Both the position numbers and the translations under genes were made by a program. 64,000 nucleotides of DNA from Blastococcus xanthinilyticus (lineage in GTDB: Bacteria; Actinomycetota; Actinomycetes; Mycobacteriales; Geodermatophilaceae). The notes below the pieces were generated by a model. The model was not told the origin of the DNA and did no database searches. It saw only the letters and a list, made by a program, of their open reading frames with translations. Below, piece by piece: positions 12,853-20,068 of this stretch. The first letter of the stretch is position 1. Every line of letters starts with the position of its first letter. The stretch spans positions 62,001 through 126,000 of the forward strand of contig NZ_VNHW01000004.1 of the NCBI RefSeq assembly GCF_008124835.1, in the 5' to 3' direction.

Positions 12853-13614
12853 CTAGCCGGCGAGCGAGGTGGGTGCGCGGTCCGCGGCCTCGGTGGCCGG
12901 CGGCTGGAGCGTGGCGATGACCTCGCTGGCGCTGGCGCCGGTCGCGTCCATCGACTTCTTCACCGCGGCGCCGTAGACGTCGACGTACTCCTGGCTCGAC
13001 AGCGTCATGATCTCGTACATGACCTCGTCGGTGATCGAGCGCTCGACGAAGCGATCACCGGCCAGACCCTCGTACCGGCTGAAGTCCAGCGGCTTCCCGA
13101 TCCGCACCCGCACCTGGGTGAGCTCCTTGCCGAACGGCAGCCGCCGGGTGGTGTAGACCATGGCCAGCGGGACGACGGGCGCACCGGTCTCCAGCGCCAT
13201 GCGCGCGACGCCGATCTTGCCGCGGTAGAGCCGCCCGTCGGGCGAGCGGGTGCCCTCGGGGTAGATGCCCAGGACCTTGCCCTGGCGGAGGATGCGGATG
13301 CCGGTCTGGATCGCGTTCTCGGCCGCCGACGCGCTGGACCGGTCGATCGGCACCTGCCCGGCGCCGGAGAAGAACGCCCGCTGCAGGAAGCCCTTCACCC
13401 CGGTGCCGGTGAAGTACTCGGCCTTCGCGAGGAAGGTGACGCGTCGCTTGAGCTGCAGCGGCATGAAGATCCAGTCCGCCGCGGACAGGTGGTTGCTCGC
13501 CAGGATCGCGGCGCCCGTCGCGGGCACGTGCTCGATGCCCTCCACCTTCGGGCGGAAGACGACCCGCGCCGGCGGGCCGATCGCGACGAACTTGAGGAAC
13601 CAGTAGAACAACAC
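12853..13614 (-). CDS. 1-acyl-sn-glycerol-3-phosphate acyltransferase (PlsC family)
   Basis: This 253-residue membrane-associated enzyme transfers an acyl chain to lysophosphatidic acid or a related acceptor in phospholipid synthesis. The catalytic NHxxxxD box is NHLSAAD and the glycerophosphate-binding motif is YPEGTRSPDG; the GAGQVPIDRS block also fits the family. It corresponds to M. tuberculosis Rv2182c by position and length. GTG 13614 is preceded by a GGGAGG ribosome binding site. A -35/-10 pair lies just upstream. Upstream open frame is antisense to the esterase gene and is not coding. Confidence 0.88.
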   Translation of the reverse strand: MLFYWFLKFVAIGPPARVVFRPKVEGIEHVPATGAAILASNHLSAADWIFMPLQLKRRVTFLAKAEYFTGTGVKGFLQRAFFSGAGQVPIDRSSASAAENAIQTGIRILRQGKVLGIYPEGTRSPDGRLYRGKIGVARMALETGAPVVPLAMVYTTRRLPFGKELTQVRVRIGKPLDFSRYEGLAGDRFVERSITDEVMYEIMTLSSQEYVDVYGAAVKKSMDATGASASEVIATLQPPATEAADRAPTSLAG

Positions 13615-13633
13615 GCCTCCCTCGGGGACTGCC

Positions 13634-13663
13634 AGACTAGGGAGCCTGGGGCCCGAATCACAA
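13634..13663 (-). promoter_or_regulatory. Sigma-70 type promoter of the PlsC-family gene
   Basis: On the minus strand TTGTGA (13658-13663) and TAGTCT (13634-13639) are separated by 18 bp. About 19 nt of leader with a GGGAGG ribosome binding site follow to GTG 13614, so this gene has a conventional leader unlike many neighbours. Confidence 0.55.
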
Positions 13664-13723
13664 TCGGAGCCCCATCGTGAGCTAGCTGACACCGGCGCCG
13701 TCGCCGGACTCCGAGGAGGACAC

Positions 13724-14536
13724 GTGCCCGGACCGACCCCCGCTGCCGAGGTCATGGCCGGTGCCGAGCCGTTCGACTTCCCGGGGGGCGAGGGCCCCGA
13801 GGGCCGCACCGGTGTCCTGCTCGTGCACGGCTTCACCGGGACGCCGATGAGCGTGCGCGCCTGGGGCGAGCACCTGGCCGGCCAGGGCTTCGCCGTCCGG
13901 TGCCCCCTGCTGCCCGGCCACGGCACCTGCTGGCAGGAGTGCAACACCAGCACCTCCGACCAGTGGACGGCGACGGTCGAGGAGGCCTTCGACGACCTCG
14001 CCGCGCGGTGCGACCGGGTGTTCGTGGCGGGCCTGTCGATGGGCGGGACGCTGGCCACCCGGCTGGCCGAGGTCCGGCCCGGCGAGGTGGCCGGCCTGCT
14101 GCTGGTCAACCCGGCGCTGATGACCCAGCGCCTGGACGCCAAGCTGCTCCCGCTGCTGGCCCGGCTGACCCCCAGCTGGGCGCCGATCGCCAGCGACATC
14201 AAGAAGCCCGGCGTCACCGAGCTGGCCTATCCCAAGCTGCCGACCCGGGCGATGCTGCAGCTGCGCCGCCTGTGGGTGGCGACCCGGGCCGACCTCTGGC
14301 GGGTGACCGCGCCGGTGATCGTCTTCCACAGCGTCGAGGACCACGTCGTCGAGCCGGTCAACAGCACGATCCTGCTGACCGGGGTCGGCAGCACCGACAC
14401 CAGCGAGGTCCTGCTGGAGGACAGCTACCACGTGGCCACGCTGGACAACGACGCCCCGATGATCTTCGATCGCTCGGTGGCGTGGATCCGCGAGCGCGTG
14501 CCCGCCGGGAAGCCCGGCCCGGCCGGTTCCCGATGA
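13724..14536 (+). CDS. Alpha/beta-hydrolase, carboxylesterase/monoglyceride lipase type
   Basis: The 270-residue serine hydrolase has the oxyanion motif LLVHGFTGTP, the nucleophile elbow GLSMGG, an acid in HSVEDHVVEP and a histidine in SYHVATLD, giving a complete catalytic triad. It resembles the Est30/monoacylglycerol lipase group, which cleaves short to medium acyl esters. It is divergent from the acyltransferase gene, and a role in lipid turnover is plausible. GTG 13724 follows GGAGGA at 5-nt spacing. The stop overlaps the next gene in an ATGA junction. Confidence 0.85.
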   Translation: MPGPTPAAEVMAGAEPFDFPGGEGPEGRTGVLLVHGFTGTPMSVRAWGEHLAGQGFAVRCPLLPGHGTCWQECNTSTSDQWTATVEEAFDDLAARCDRVFVAGLSMGGTLATRLAEVRPGEVAGLLLVNPALMTQRLDAKLLPLLARLTPSWAPIASDIKKPGVTELAYPKLPTRAMLQLRRLWVATRADLWRVTAPVIVFHSVEDHVVEPVNSTILLTGVGSTDTSEVLLEDSYHVATLDNDAPMIFDRSVAWIRERVPAGKPGPAGSR

Positions 14537-15213
14537 CCGAACGACGCGGGCGCGGGCGCCGGGACAACGGCCTGGACGCGACGCTGTGGAGCCCGCTGCG
14601 CGACGTCGACCCCCGCGTCGGCGAACACCTCCTGGACGTGCTCCAGGCCGCGGGCATCCCCGCCTACCTGGAGCCGGCCGCCGACGTCGCGCCGTACACC
14701 CGGTCGGTCTTCCTGCCCAGCCCGCCCTCGGACCGGCTGTTCGTCGACCGCACGCGCTCGGCGGAGGCCCGCGGGCTGGTCGACCAGTACGCCGACGAGC
14801 ACCCCGCCGAGCCCCGGGTCGTGCGCCGCCCTCCCGGCCCGGCGCTGGACGAGGACGCCGAGTGGCGGCGCATCGTGGCCGCGTTCGAGGCCGAGCACGG
14901 GCGGCCCGCCGTCGGTGCGTCCCCCGCCGAGGTGCTCCCGCCGGCCCCTGCGGAGGTACCGATCCTCGACCGGCCCGAGGAGCACTACGAGCCCCCGCCC
15001 CCGCCGCCCCTGCCCGTGCCGGCACCGGCCGCGCTCTACGCCGTGCTGCTCGTGGCCGCGGGCATCCTGCTCATCGGCGCCCCGAGCGCGCTGGGGCTCT
15101 CGGACGACGTCGGGCTGGTGCTGGGCCTCGCGGTCGTCGTCGGCGGCGTGGCCGTGCTGGTCTCGCGCATGCGCGACCGGTCCGACGACGGCGACGACGG
15201 CGCCGTCGTCTAG
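14533..15213 (+). CDS. Hypothetical membrane protein (DUF308-like)
   Basis: This 226-residue protein has a soluble N-terminal part of about 150 residues and a proline run (EHYEPPPPPPLPVPAPA). Two hydrophobic helices follow (about 158-180 and 185-205), then an acidic tail rich in Asp. The two-helix end resembles actinobacterial DUF308-type proteins; I do not know a function. It starts inside the esterase stop codon (ATGA), so the two are translationally coupled, and it ends 16 bp before the TIGR00300 gene. Confidence 0.7.
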   Translation: MTERRGRGRRDNGLDATLWSPLRDVDPRVGEHLLDVLQAAGIPAYLEPAADVAPYTRSVFLPSPPSDRLFVDRTRSAEARGLVDQYADEHPAEPRVVRRPPGPALDEDAEWRRIVAAFEAEHGRPAVGASPAEVLPPAPAEVPILDRPEEHYEPPPPPPLPVPAPAALYAVLLVAAGILLIGAPSALGLSDDVGLVLGLAVVVGGVAVLVSRMRDRSDDGDDGAVV

Positions 15214-15229
15214 CGGTAGCGTCGCCCGG

Positions 15230-16474
15230 GTGAGCAGCGTCACCTCCACGGCCACCGTCACCGTGACCGGGCACCTCATGGACACCGGCGTCCTGGCGCG
15301 GGTCCTGGACGACGTCCTGGAGTACGGCGGCGACTACCGGATCACCCGGCTTGACCTCGGCCGCGAGCACGAGGACGAGTCGACCGCGCTGATCGAGGTG
15401 CGGGCCGACGGGGCCGAGAAGCTCGACCGGATCCTCATGCGGGTGCAGGTGCACGGGGCGAACCCGGTCGACCCGGGCACCGCGACGACCCGTCCGGCGC
15501 CGGCGGACGGGGTGTTCCCCGACGACTTCTACTCCACGACCAACCTCGACACCCTCGTCCGGCTGGACCGGGAGTGGCTGCGGGTGGGCAATCCCGAGAT
15601 GGACTGCGGCCTGGTGGTCACCCGCGGGGACGGCGGGGACGCCGTCGTGCGCACCGTCCCGGTGAGCGACGTCCGCGCCGGGGACGCGGTGGTCTGCGGG
15701 GCCGCCGGCGTCCGGGTGGAGCTGCCGCCGACGCCGGCCCGCGGCGAGGAGGACGACTTCGGGTTCATGTCGTCCGCGGTGTCCAGCGAGAAGCCCCAGG
15801 CGCTGCTGGTGCGGCAGATCGCCGAGCGGCTGCGGGAGGTCAAGGCGGCCGGCAAGCGCGTGCTGTGGGTGGGTGGGCCGGCGGTCGTGCACACCGGGGC
15901 CGCGCCCGCCATGGTCCGGCTGGTCCGGGCCGGGTACGTCGACGTCCTCTTCGCCGGCAACGCGCTGGCCACCCACGACATCGAGTCGGCGCTCTTCGGC
16001 ACGTCCCTGGGCGTCGACCTGGCCAAGGGCTCGGGTGTGCCGCACGGCCACGAGCACCACATCCGGGCCATCAACACGATCCGCCGGGCCGGCTCCATCG
16101 CCGCCGCCGTCGAGACCGGGGTGCTCACCGGCGGGGTGATGTACGCGATGGTGGCGGCGGGCAAGCCGTTCGTGCTGGTCGGGTCGGTCCGCGACGACGG
16201 TCCGCTGCCCGACGTGCACACCGACGTGATCGAGGGCCAGCGCGCGATGCGCGCCGAGCTGCACGACGTGGGCTTCGCGATCATGGTCGCGACGATGCTG
16301 CACTCCATCGCCACCGGGAACCTGCTGCCGGCGTCGATCCCGCTGGTCTGCGTGGACATCAACCCGGCGACGGTGACCAAGCTGGCCGACCGCGGGAGCG
16401 CCCAGGCCATGGGCATCGTCACCGACATCGGCCTGTTCCTGGAGCAGCTGGCCCGCGAGCTCGCCCCGGAGTGA
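15230..16474 (+). CDS. TIGR00300-family protein, archaeal-type ornithine cyclodeaminase-like
   Basis: The 414-residue protein matches the TIGR00300 (LOR/SDH-domain) family. This includes the archaeal ornithine cyclodeaminase and the C-terminal half of cyanobacterial AgrE/ArgZ, which turn ornithine into proline with NAD. Visible marks are the N-terminal ACT-like ferredoxin fold (VTGHLMDTGVLARVLDDV), FPDDFYSTTN, and the Rossmann part with GGPAVVHTGA, FAGNALATHDIESALFGTSLG and HIRAINTIRRAGSI. GTG 15230 has TAGCGT 7 nt upstream and no ribosome binding site, so it is probably leaderless. The substrate here is inferred; no arginine or ornithine gene adjoins it. The type is uncommon enough in actinobacteria to suggest past transfer. 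Confidence 0.8.
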   Translation: MSSVTSTATVTVTGHLMDTGVLARVLDDVLEYGGDYRITRLDLGREHEDESTALIEVRADGAEKLDRILMRVQVHGANPVDPGTATTRPAPADGVFPDDFYSTTNLDTLVRLDREWLRVGNPEMDCGLVVTRGDGGDAVVRTVPVSDVRAGDAVVCGAAGVRVELPPTPARGEEDDFGFMSSAVSSEKPQALLVRQIAERLREVKAAGKRVLWVGGPAVVHTGAAPAMVRLVRAGYVDVLFAGNALATHDIESALFGTSLGVDLAKGSGVPHGHEHHIRAINTIRRAGSIAAAVETGVLTGGVMYAMVAAGKPFVLVGSVRDDGPLPDVHTDVIEGQRAMRAELHDVGFAIMVATMLHSIATGNLLPASIPLVCVDINPATVTKLADRGSAQAMGIVTDIGLFLEQLARELAPE

Positions 16475-16498
16475 CCGGGCCCGTCCCGCCGGGTGCGG

Positions 16499-16864
16499 CT
16501 AGGCCGGCACCTCCTGGAACGTGCGGACCTCGATCCGGGCACCGAGCGCCTTCGACGCCTTCGCAGCCCAGTGGACGGCGACCTCCTGGTCGGGTGCCTC
16601 GATGACCCAGAACCCGCCGAGGTACTCCGGTGCCCGGGTGAACGGCTCGTCGGCGAGGGCGAGGTGCTCACCGGTGTTGTCGACGGTGACCGCCGTCGAC
16701 GGCGGGTGCAGGCCTCCGGCGAAGACGAGGGCGCCCGAAGCCGTCAGCTCCTCGATGAACGCGCCGGCTGCGGCCAGCGCGGCCTCGAGCTCGGCCGGCT
16801 CCATCGTCGCCATCGTCGGCTCCTCGGCCGAGTCGTGCGGCATGGACAGCAGGTACTGGGTCAC
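16499..16864 (-). CDS. YCII-related (DGPF-domain) protein
   Basis: The 121-residue protein has the dimeric alpha-beta fold of YCII proteins. It starts MTQYLLSMPHD, continues with a helix (MATMEPAELEAALAAAGAFIEELTASGALVFAGGL) and ends with GGFWVIEAPDQEVAVHWAAKASKALGARIEVRTF. Actinobacterial members often sit beside ECF sigma factors, but none is present here, and no activity is established. GTG 16864 follows GGAGGACCACC, a good ribosome binding site. Confidence 0.82.
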   Translation of the reverse strand: MTQYLLSMPHDSAEEPTMATMEPAELEAALAAAGAFIEELTASGALVFAGGLHPPSTAVTVDNTGEHLALADEPFTRAPEYLGGFWVIEAPDQEVAVHWAAKASKALGARIEVRTFQEVPA

Positions 16865-16960
16865 GGTGGTCCTCCGAGGTCGTCGCGGCGGGCCGCTCCG
16901 GCTCCGCCTCCGCGCTGATGACCCCCACCGCCGCCCGATCTCATCGGTCGTGCCCGAGGA

Positions 16961-17950
16961 TCAGGCGTCGCCCTCGGCGACGGCCCTCCTGACCAGGTCG
17001 GCGGCGCCGACGATGCCGGCCTGGGCGCCCAGGCCCGCCGCCACGATCCGCGGGCCCGGCCGGAAGCCGCGCCCGGGCAGCGCCCGTTCCAGCCGCTCCC
17101 GCGCGGGGCGCAGCACCATCTCCCCCAGCACGCTCACCCCGCCGCCGATCACCACGACCTCCGGGTCGAGCACCGCGGCCAGGTCGGCGATGCCCTGGCC
17201 CAGCCAGTAGCCCACCTCGGTGACCAGCTCCAGGGCCAACGGGTCGCCGTCGTATGCGGCGCGGGCGACGTGCTCGCCGGTGAGCCGGTCGGGCTCGCAG
17301 TCCACCCGCTCCAGCAGCAGGGCCGCGGCCGCCGGTGACGTGCGGGCCACCTCGCGCGCCGTCTGCCCCAGCGCGGTGCCGCTGGCGTACTGCTCCCAGC
17401 AGCCGCGGTTGCCGCAGGCGCAGAGCCGTCCGTCGGGCACCACGCGCATGTGCCCCCACTCGCCCGCGACGCCGTGCGAGCCGCGGCGCAGCCGGCCGTC
17501 GAGGACGATCCCGCCGCCGATGCCGGTGCCCAGCGTGACCATCAGGGCGAGGTCGGCGCCCTGCGCGGCGCCGTAGCGGTACTCCGCCCAGGCCGCCGCG
17601 TCGGCGTCGTTGCCCACCCACAGCGGGCGCTGCAGGCGGGCGCCGAGGTCCTTGCGCAGGGTCGAGTTGCGCCAGGCCAGGTGCGGGCTGAACAGCACCG
17701 TGTCGCCGGTGCGGTCGAACCAGCCGGCCGCGCCCACGCCCACCCCGACGAGCTCGCCCGCGTGCCCGCCGGCCAGTTCCTCGACGACGGCGACGATGGC
17801 GTCCTCGGTGTCGGTGACCGAGGCACCCGGGGTGGCGCGGCGCGCGGTGGCGAGGATCTTCCCGTCCGGGGCCACCAGCCCGCCGGCGACCTTGGTGCCA
17901 CCGATGTCGATCCCGAGCGCCGGCAGCAGGGCCGCGTCCGGCGTGCTCAC
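16961..17950 (-). CDS. glk: ROK-family glucokinase
   Basis: This 329-residue sugar kinase phosphorylates glucose to glucose 6-phosphate. It has the phosphate loop GIDIGGTKVAGG, the sugar-binding GNDADAAAWAEYRYG, and the ROK signature LMVTLGTGIGGGIVLDGRL. The histidine/cysteine zinc site is EWGHMRV followed by CACGNRGCWEQYASG. Streptomyces glkA, the mediator of glucose repression, lies in a comparable neighbourhood close to a fadD gene, which supports the assignment. GTG 17950 overlaps the upstream stop (GTGA). It is the last gene of the four-gene operon starting with the SRPBCC gene. Confidence 0.9.
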   Translation of the reverse strand: MSTPDAALLPALGIDIGGTKVAGGLVAPDGKILATARRATPGASVTDTEDAIVAVVEELAGGHAGELVGVGVGAAGWFDRTGDTVLFSPHLAWRNSTLRKDLGARLQRPLWVGNDADAAAWAEYRYGAAQGADLALMVTLGTGIGGGIVLDGRLRRGSHGVAGEWGHMRVVPDGRLCACGNRGCWEQYASGTALGQTAREVARTSPAAAALLLERVDCEPDRLTGEHVARAAYDGDPLALELVTEVGYWLGQGIADLAAVLDPEVVVIGGGVSVLGEMVLRPARERLERALPGRGFRPGPRIVAAGLGAQAGIVGAADLVRRAVAEGDA

Positions 17951-18333
17951 GCGATGTCGATCCGCTGGACCGGGAGCTGCTCGTCCCCGCGCGGCCGCTC
18001 GGCGGCGGCCGGGGCGTCGGCGGGGGGCGGGGCGTCGGCGGCGGGCGGGGCGTCGGCGGCGGGCGGGGCGTCGGCGGCGGGCGGGGCGTCGGCCGGGGTC
18101 GGGCTCTCGGCGAACGTCCGCAGCGCGGCAGCCGTCGTGGTGAGCACGTCGGCCAGCGCCGCGGTCACCTCGGGGCGCTCGCCACGGAGCACCGCCGCCA
18201 GCTGGCAGACCGGGCACCAGCGGCAGTCGTCGCCGTGGGCGTCCCCGGCCGGCTCCGGGCGCGGGCCGGCCCCGGCCTGGACGGCGTCGACCAGACGGCG
18301 CGCCTGGTCGAGCCAGTCGGCTCCGGTGGTCAT
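17947..18333 (-). CDS. Small Cys-motif protein with DAPPAA repeat, function unknown
   Basis: The 128-residue protein has a helical N terminus (MTTGADWLDQARRLVDAVQAG), a CRWCPVC cluster with nearby histidine and aspartates that could bind a metal, and a helix (ALADVLTTTAAALRTFAE). A flexible repeat of DAPPAA units follows, ending QRIDIA. It is joined to both neighbours by 4-nt overlaps (ATGA at the start, GTGA at the end), so it is produced together with the ArsA-like protein and glucokinase. I do not recognise a function; a scaffold or metal-binding partner is a guess. Confidence 0.7.
   Translation of the reverse strand: MTTGADWLDQARRLVDAVQAGAGPRPEPAGDAHGDDCRWCPVCQLAAVLRGERPEVTAALADVLTTTAAALRTFAESPTPADAPPAADAPPAADAPPAADAPPPADAPAAAERPRGDEQLPVQRIDIA
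18011..18100 (-). repeat. Five 18-bp tandem repeats inside the Cys-motif gene
   Basis: The plus-strand unit GGGGCGTCGGCGGCGGGC occurs five times in a row with slight change in the first and last copies. Each unit codes for six residues (DAPPAA), so copy number changes keep the reading frame. It forms a disordered linker in the protein. Confidence 0.85.
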
Positions 18334-19478
18334 GCGTTCCTCCCCTCGGCCGCCAGGAGGTCGGCCGGCCACTGCTGCGGATCCGGGCGGAAGCTGATCT
18401 CGAGCCGCGCGTCGGCGGTGCGGGGATCGGCCAGCCGGCCCCCCGTCACCTCGCACCGGCGCAGCAACGAGTCCAGGCGCAGCGAACGCCGATCCTCCCC
18501 CACGCCGATCACGAGGTCATCGCCCCACCGGGTCAGGCCCACCTCGGCGCGCTCGGCGAACGGCAGGGGGACCGTCAGCTCCCAGCCCCCGTCCTGTCGC
18601 CGCGGAGCGGGGGGCGGCGGCCCACCGGTGGTGGGCAGGGGGACGTCCGGTAGCAGCCGCACGGCCGCGGCGACGTCGGCGGGCGCCCCGGCCAGCTCGG
18701 GGACGGCGTGCACCGGGCCGAGCTCCGCGAGCGCGTCGAGCGCGGCGCCCTGCTCCGCCGCGCGGGCCGCCCACCACTCCCCCGTGCCACCGTCGGGCAG
18801 GGTCCGGGCGAGGAGGGCCGCCGGCCGCAGCCCGTGCAAGGCCAGCACCGGCGCCGCGTCCCGGAGCGCGGGAACCGCGGCGGCCCGGGCCCCGGCGACG
18901 AGCCAGAGCGCCGTCGTCGTCGGGTCGGCCAGCCGGTCGGCGGCCAGCAGCCGCTCCACCTGGGGAACGACGCCGAGCAGGGCGTCGAGCGGCCCGCGCC
19001 GCGCCGCGCCGGCCGCCACGGTGGCCGTCCGGACGGCGGCCAGGGCGCGCGCCGTCGGGGGCAGCACCTGGGCCAGCCACCAGCGCAGCACTCCGGGCAG
19101 GGCGGCGAACGCCACGCCGTCGCGCAACGGCCCGGCGTCGACGACCACGACGTCCTCGTCCGCCCGGCCGAGGGCCGCCAGCAGGGCGAGGTCGTCCGCG
19201 CCCGGCAGCGGCACCACGGAGGTGGCCGGCGGGAGCGTCAGGTGCGGCAGCAGCCCGCCGAGCACGCCGGCCTGCCCGGCCCACAGCTCCTCGGCCGCCC
19301 GCGCGCCGCTGACCCGCTCCACGCGGAGCCCCGGCACCTGCTCCGCACCGGGGACCGGGAGGGGCCGGCGGGTCAGCAGCGCGGTGCGCCGGCCCTCGCG
19401 GGCGAACCGGGCGGCGGCCGCCGTCGCCACGGTCGAGGTCCCGGCCCCGCCCGGGCCGGTGACCAGCAGCGTGCGCAC
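18330..19478 (-). CDS. ArsA/GET3-like protein with degenerate P-loop (Rv2184c-like)
   Basis: The 382-residue protein has the layout of ArsA-family ATPases: an N-terminal nucleotide-binding fold starting VRTLLVTGPGGAGTST, a VVVVDAGPLRDGVAF strand equivalent to switch II, and a C-terminal all-beta HSP20-like domain (WELTVPLPFAERAEVGLTRWGDDLVIGVG). The deviant Walker A of the family, normally KGGVGKTT, reads PGGAGTST: both lysines are missing, so ATP hydrolysis is doubtful. It corresponds in position to Rv2184c. It starts 5 bp after the SRPBCC stop and overlaps the next gene (ATGA). Confidence 0.78.
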   Translation of the reverse strand: MRTLLVTGPGGAGTSTVATAAAARFAREGRRTALLTRRPLPVPGAEQVPGLRVERVSGARAAEELWAGQAGVLGGLLPHLTLPPATSVVPLPGADDLALLAALGRADEDVVVVDAGPLRDGVAFAALPGVLRWWLAQVLPPTARALAAVRTATVAAGAARRGPLDALLGVVPQVERLLAADRLADPTTTALWLVAGARAAAVPALRDAAPVLALHGLRPAALLARTLPDGGTGEWWAARAAEQGAALDALAELGPVHAVPELAGAPADVAAAVRLLPDVPLPTTGGPPPPAPRRQDGGWELTVPLPFAERAEVGLTRWGDDLVIGVGEDRRSLRLDSLLRRCEVTGGRLADPRTADARLEISFRPDPQQWPADLLAAEGRNA

Positions 19479-19483
19479 CCGGC

Positions 19484-19915
19484 TCAGGCCTCGACGCGCT
19501 TCTTGAGCTCCTTGAGCGCGGTGTCCAGGATGACCTTCTCCGCCTTGCGCTTGATCATGCCGAGCATCGGGATCGAGAGGTCGATGGTGATGGAGTACGT
19601 CACCTCGGTGCGCCCGCCGTCCTCGGCAAGGGTGTAGGAGCCCTCCTGGCGCTTCTGCATCTGCCCCTGGACGAGGGTCCAGGAGACCCGGCGGTTCCCG
19701 TCCCAGGTGTACTCCAGGACGTAGTCGTCCTTGACCGCGCCGGCGTCGAGGACGAAGTGCACCCGGCGGGCGCGGCCGTCCGGACCGGTCTCGAGGACCT
19801 CGACCTTCTTGGCGGCGGCGACCCACTGCGGGTACGAGGGGAAGTCGGCGATGACCGCCATGACCTCGGCCGCAGGCGCCTCGACGACGATCGACTGGGT
19901 GGACTGGTCGGCCAT
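19484..19915 (-). CDS. SRPBCC (START/polyketide cyclase-like) protein
   Basis: This 143-residue protein has the helix-grip fold of ligand-binding SRPBCC proteins. It shows QSIVVEAPAAEVMAVIADFPSYPQWVAAAKKVEVLE at the N terminus, central WTLVQGQMQKRQEGSYTL, and a long C-terminal helix (KAEKVILDTALKELKKRVEA). It matches Rv2185c by position. The ligand is unknown; lipid or isoprenoid binding is likely for the fold. ATG 19915 has TAGCCT (19922-19927) 6 nt before it, suggesting a leaderless start of the operon that runs through the ArsA-like protein, the Cys-motif protein and glucokinase. Confidence 0.88.
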   Translation of the reverse strand: MADQSTQSIVVEAPAAEVMAVIADFPSYPQWVAAAKKVEVLETGPDGRARRVHFVLDAGAVKDDYVLEYTWDGNRRVSWTLVQGQMQKRQEGSYTLAEDGGRTEVTYSITIDLSIPMLGMIKRKAEKVILDTALKELKKRVEA

Positions 19916-19968
19916 GGCAGCAGGCTAGCCGTTCCCCGCCGCTCCGGACCCGGGGACCGGACGCATCC

Positions 19969-19998
19969 CTACTCATGGGTAGCGGCAGCCGCTAGATT
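19969..19998 (+). promoter_or_regulatory. fadD15 promoter with dyad operator candidate
   Basis: A -10 hexamer TAGATT (19993-19998) lies about 70 bp before the gene. CTACTCATGGGTAG (19969-19982) is a dyad with 6 of 7 paired positions covering the expected -35 position. Such a site fits a dimeric repressor, for example a TetR-type regulator of fatty-acid genes, but the regulator is not known. Confidence 0.45.
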
Positions 19999-20068
19999 CA
20001 TCCAGGACGTCCCAGGTCGGGTCGCGGGCGACGGTGCCCTGCGACGGCCCGGGAGGAGAGGACCGGGC

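Noticed and set aside
18011-18100. Possible CRISPR array
   Set aside because: Units are contiguous 18-mers without spacers and encode an in-frame protein linker.
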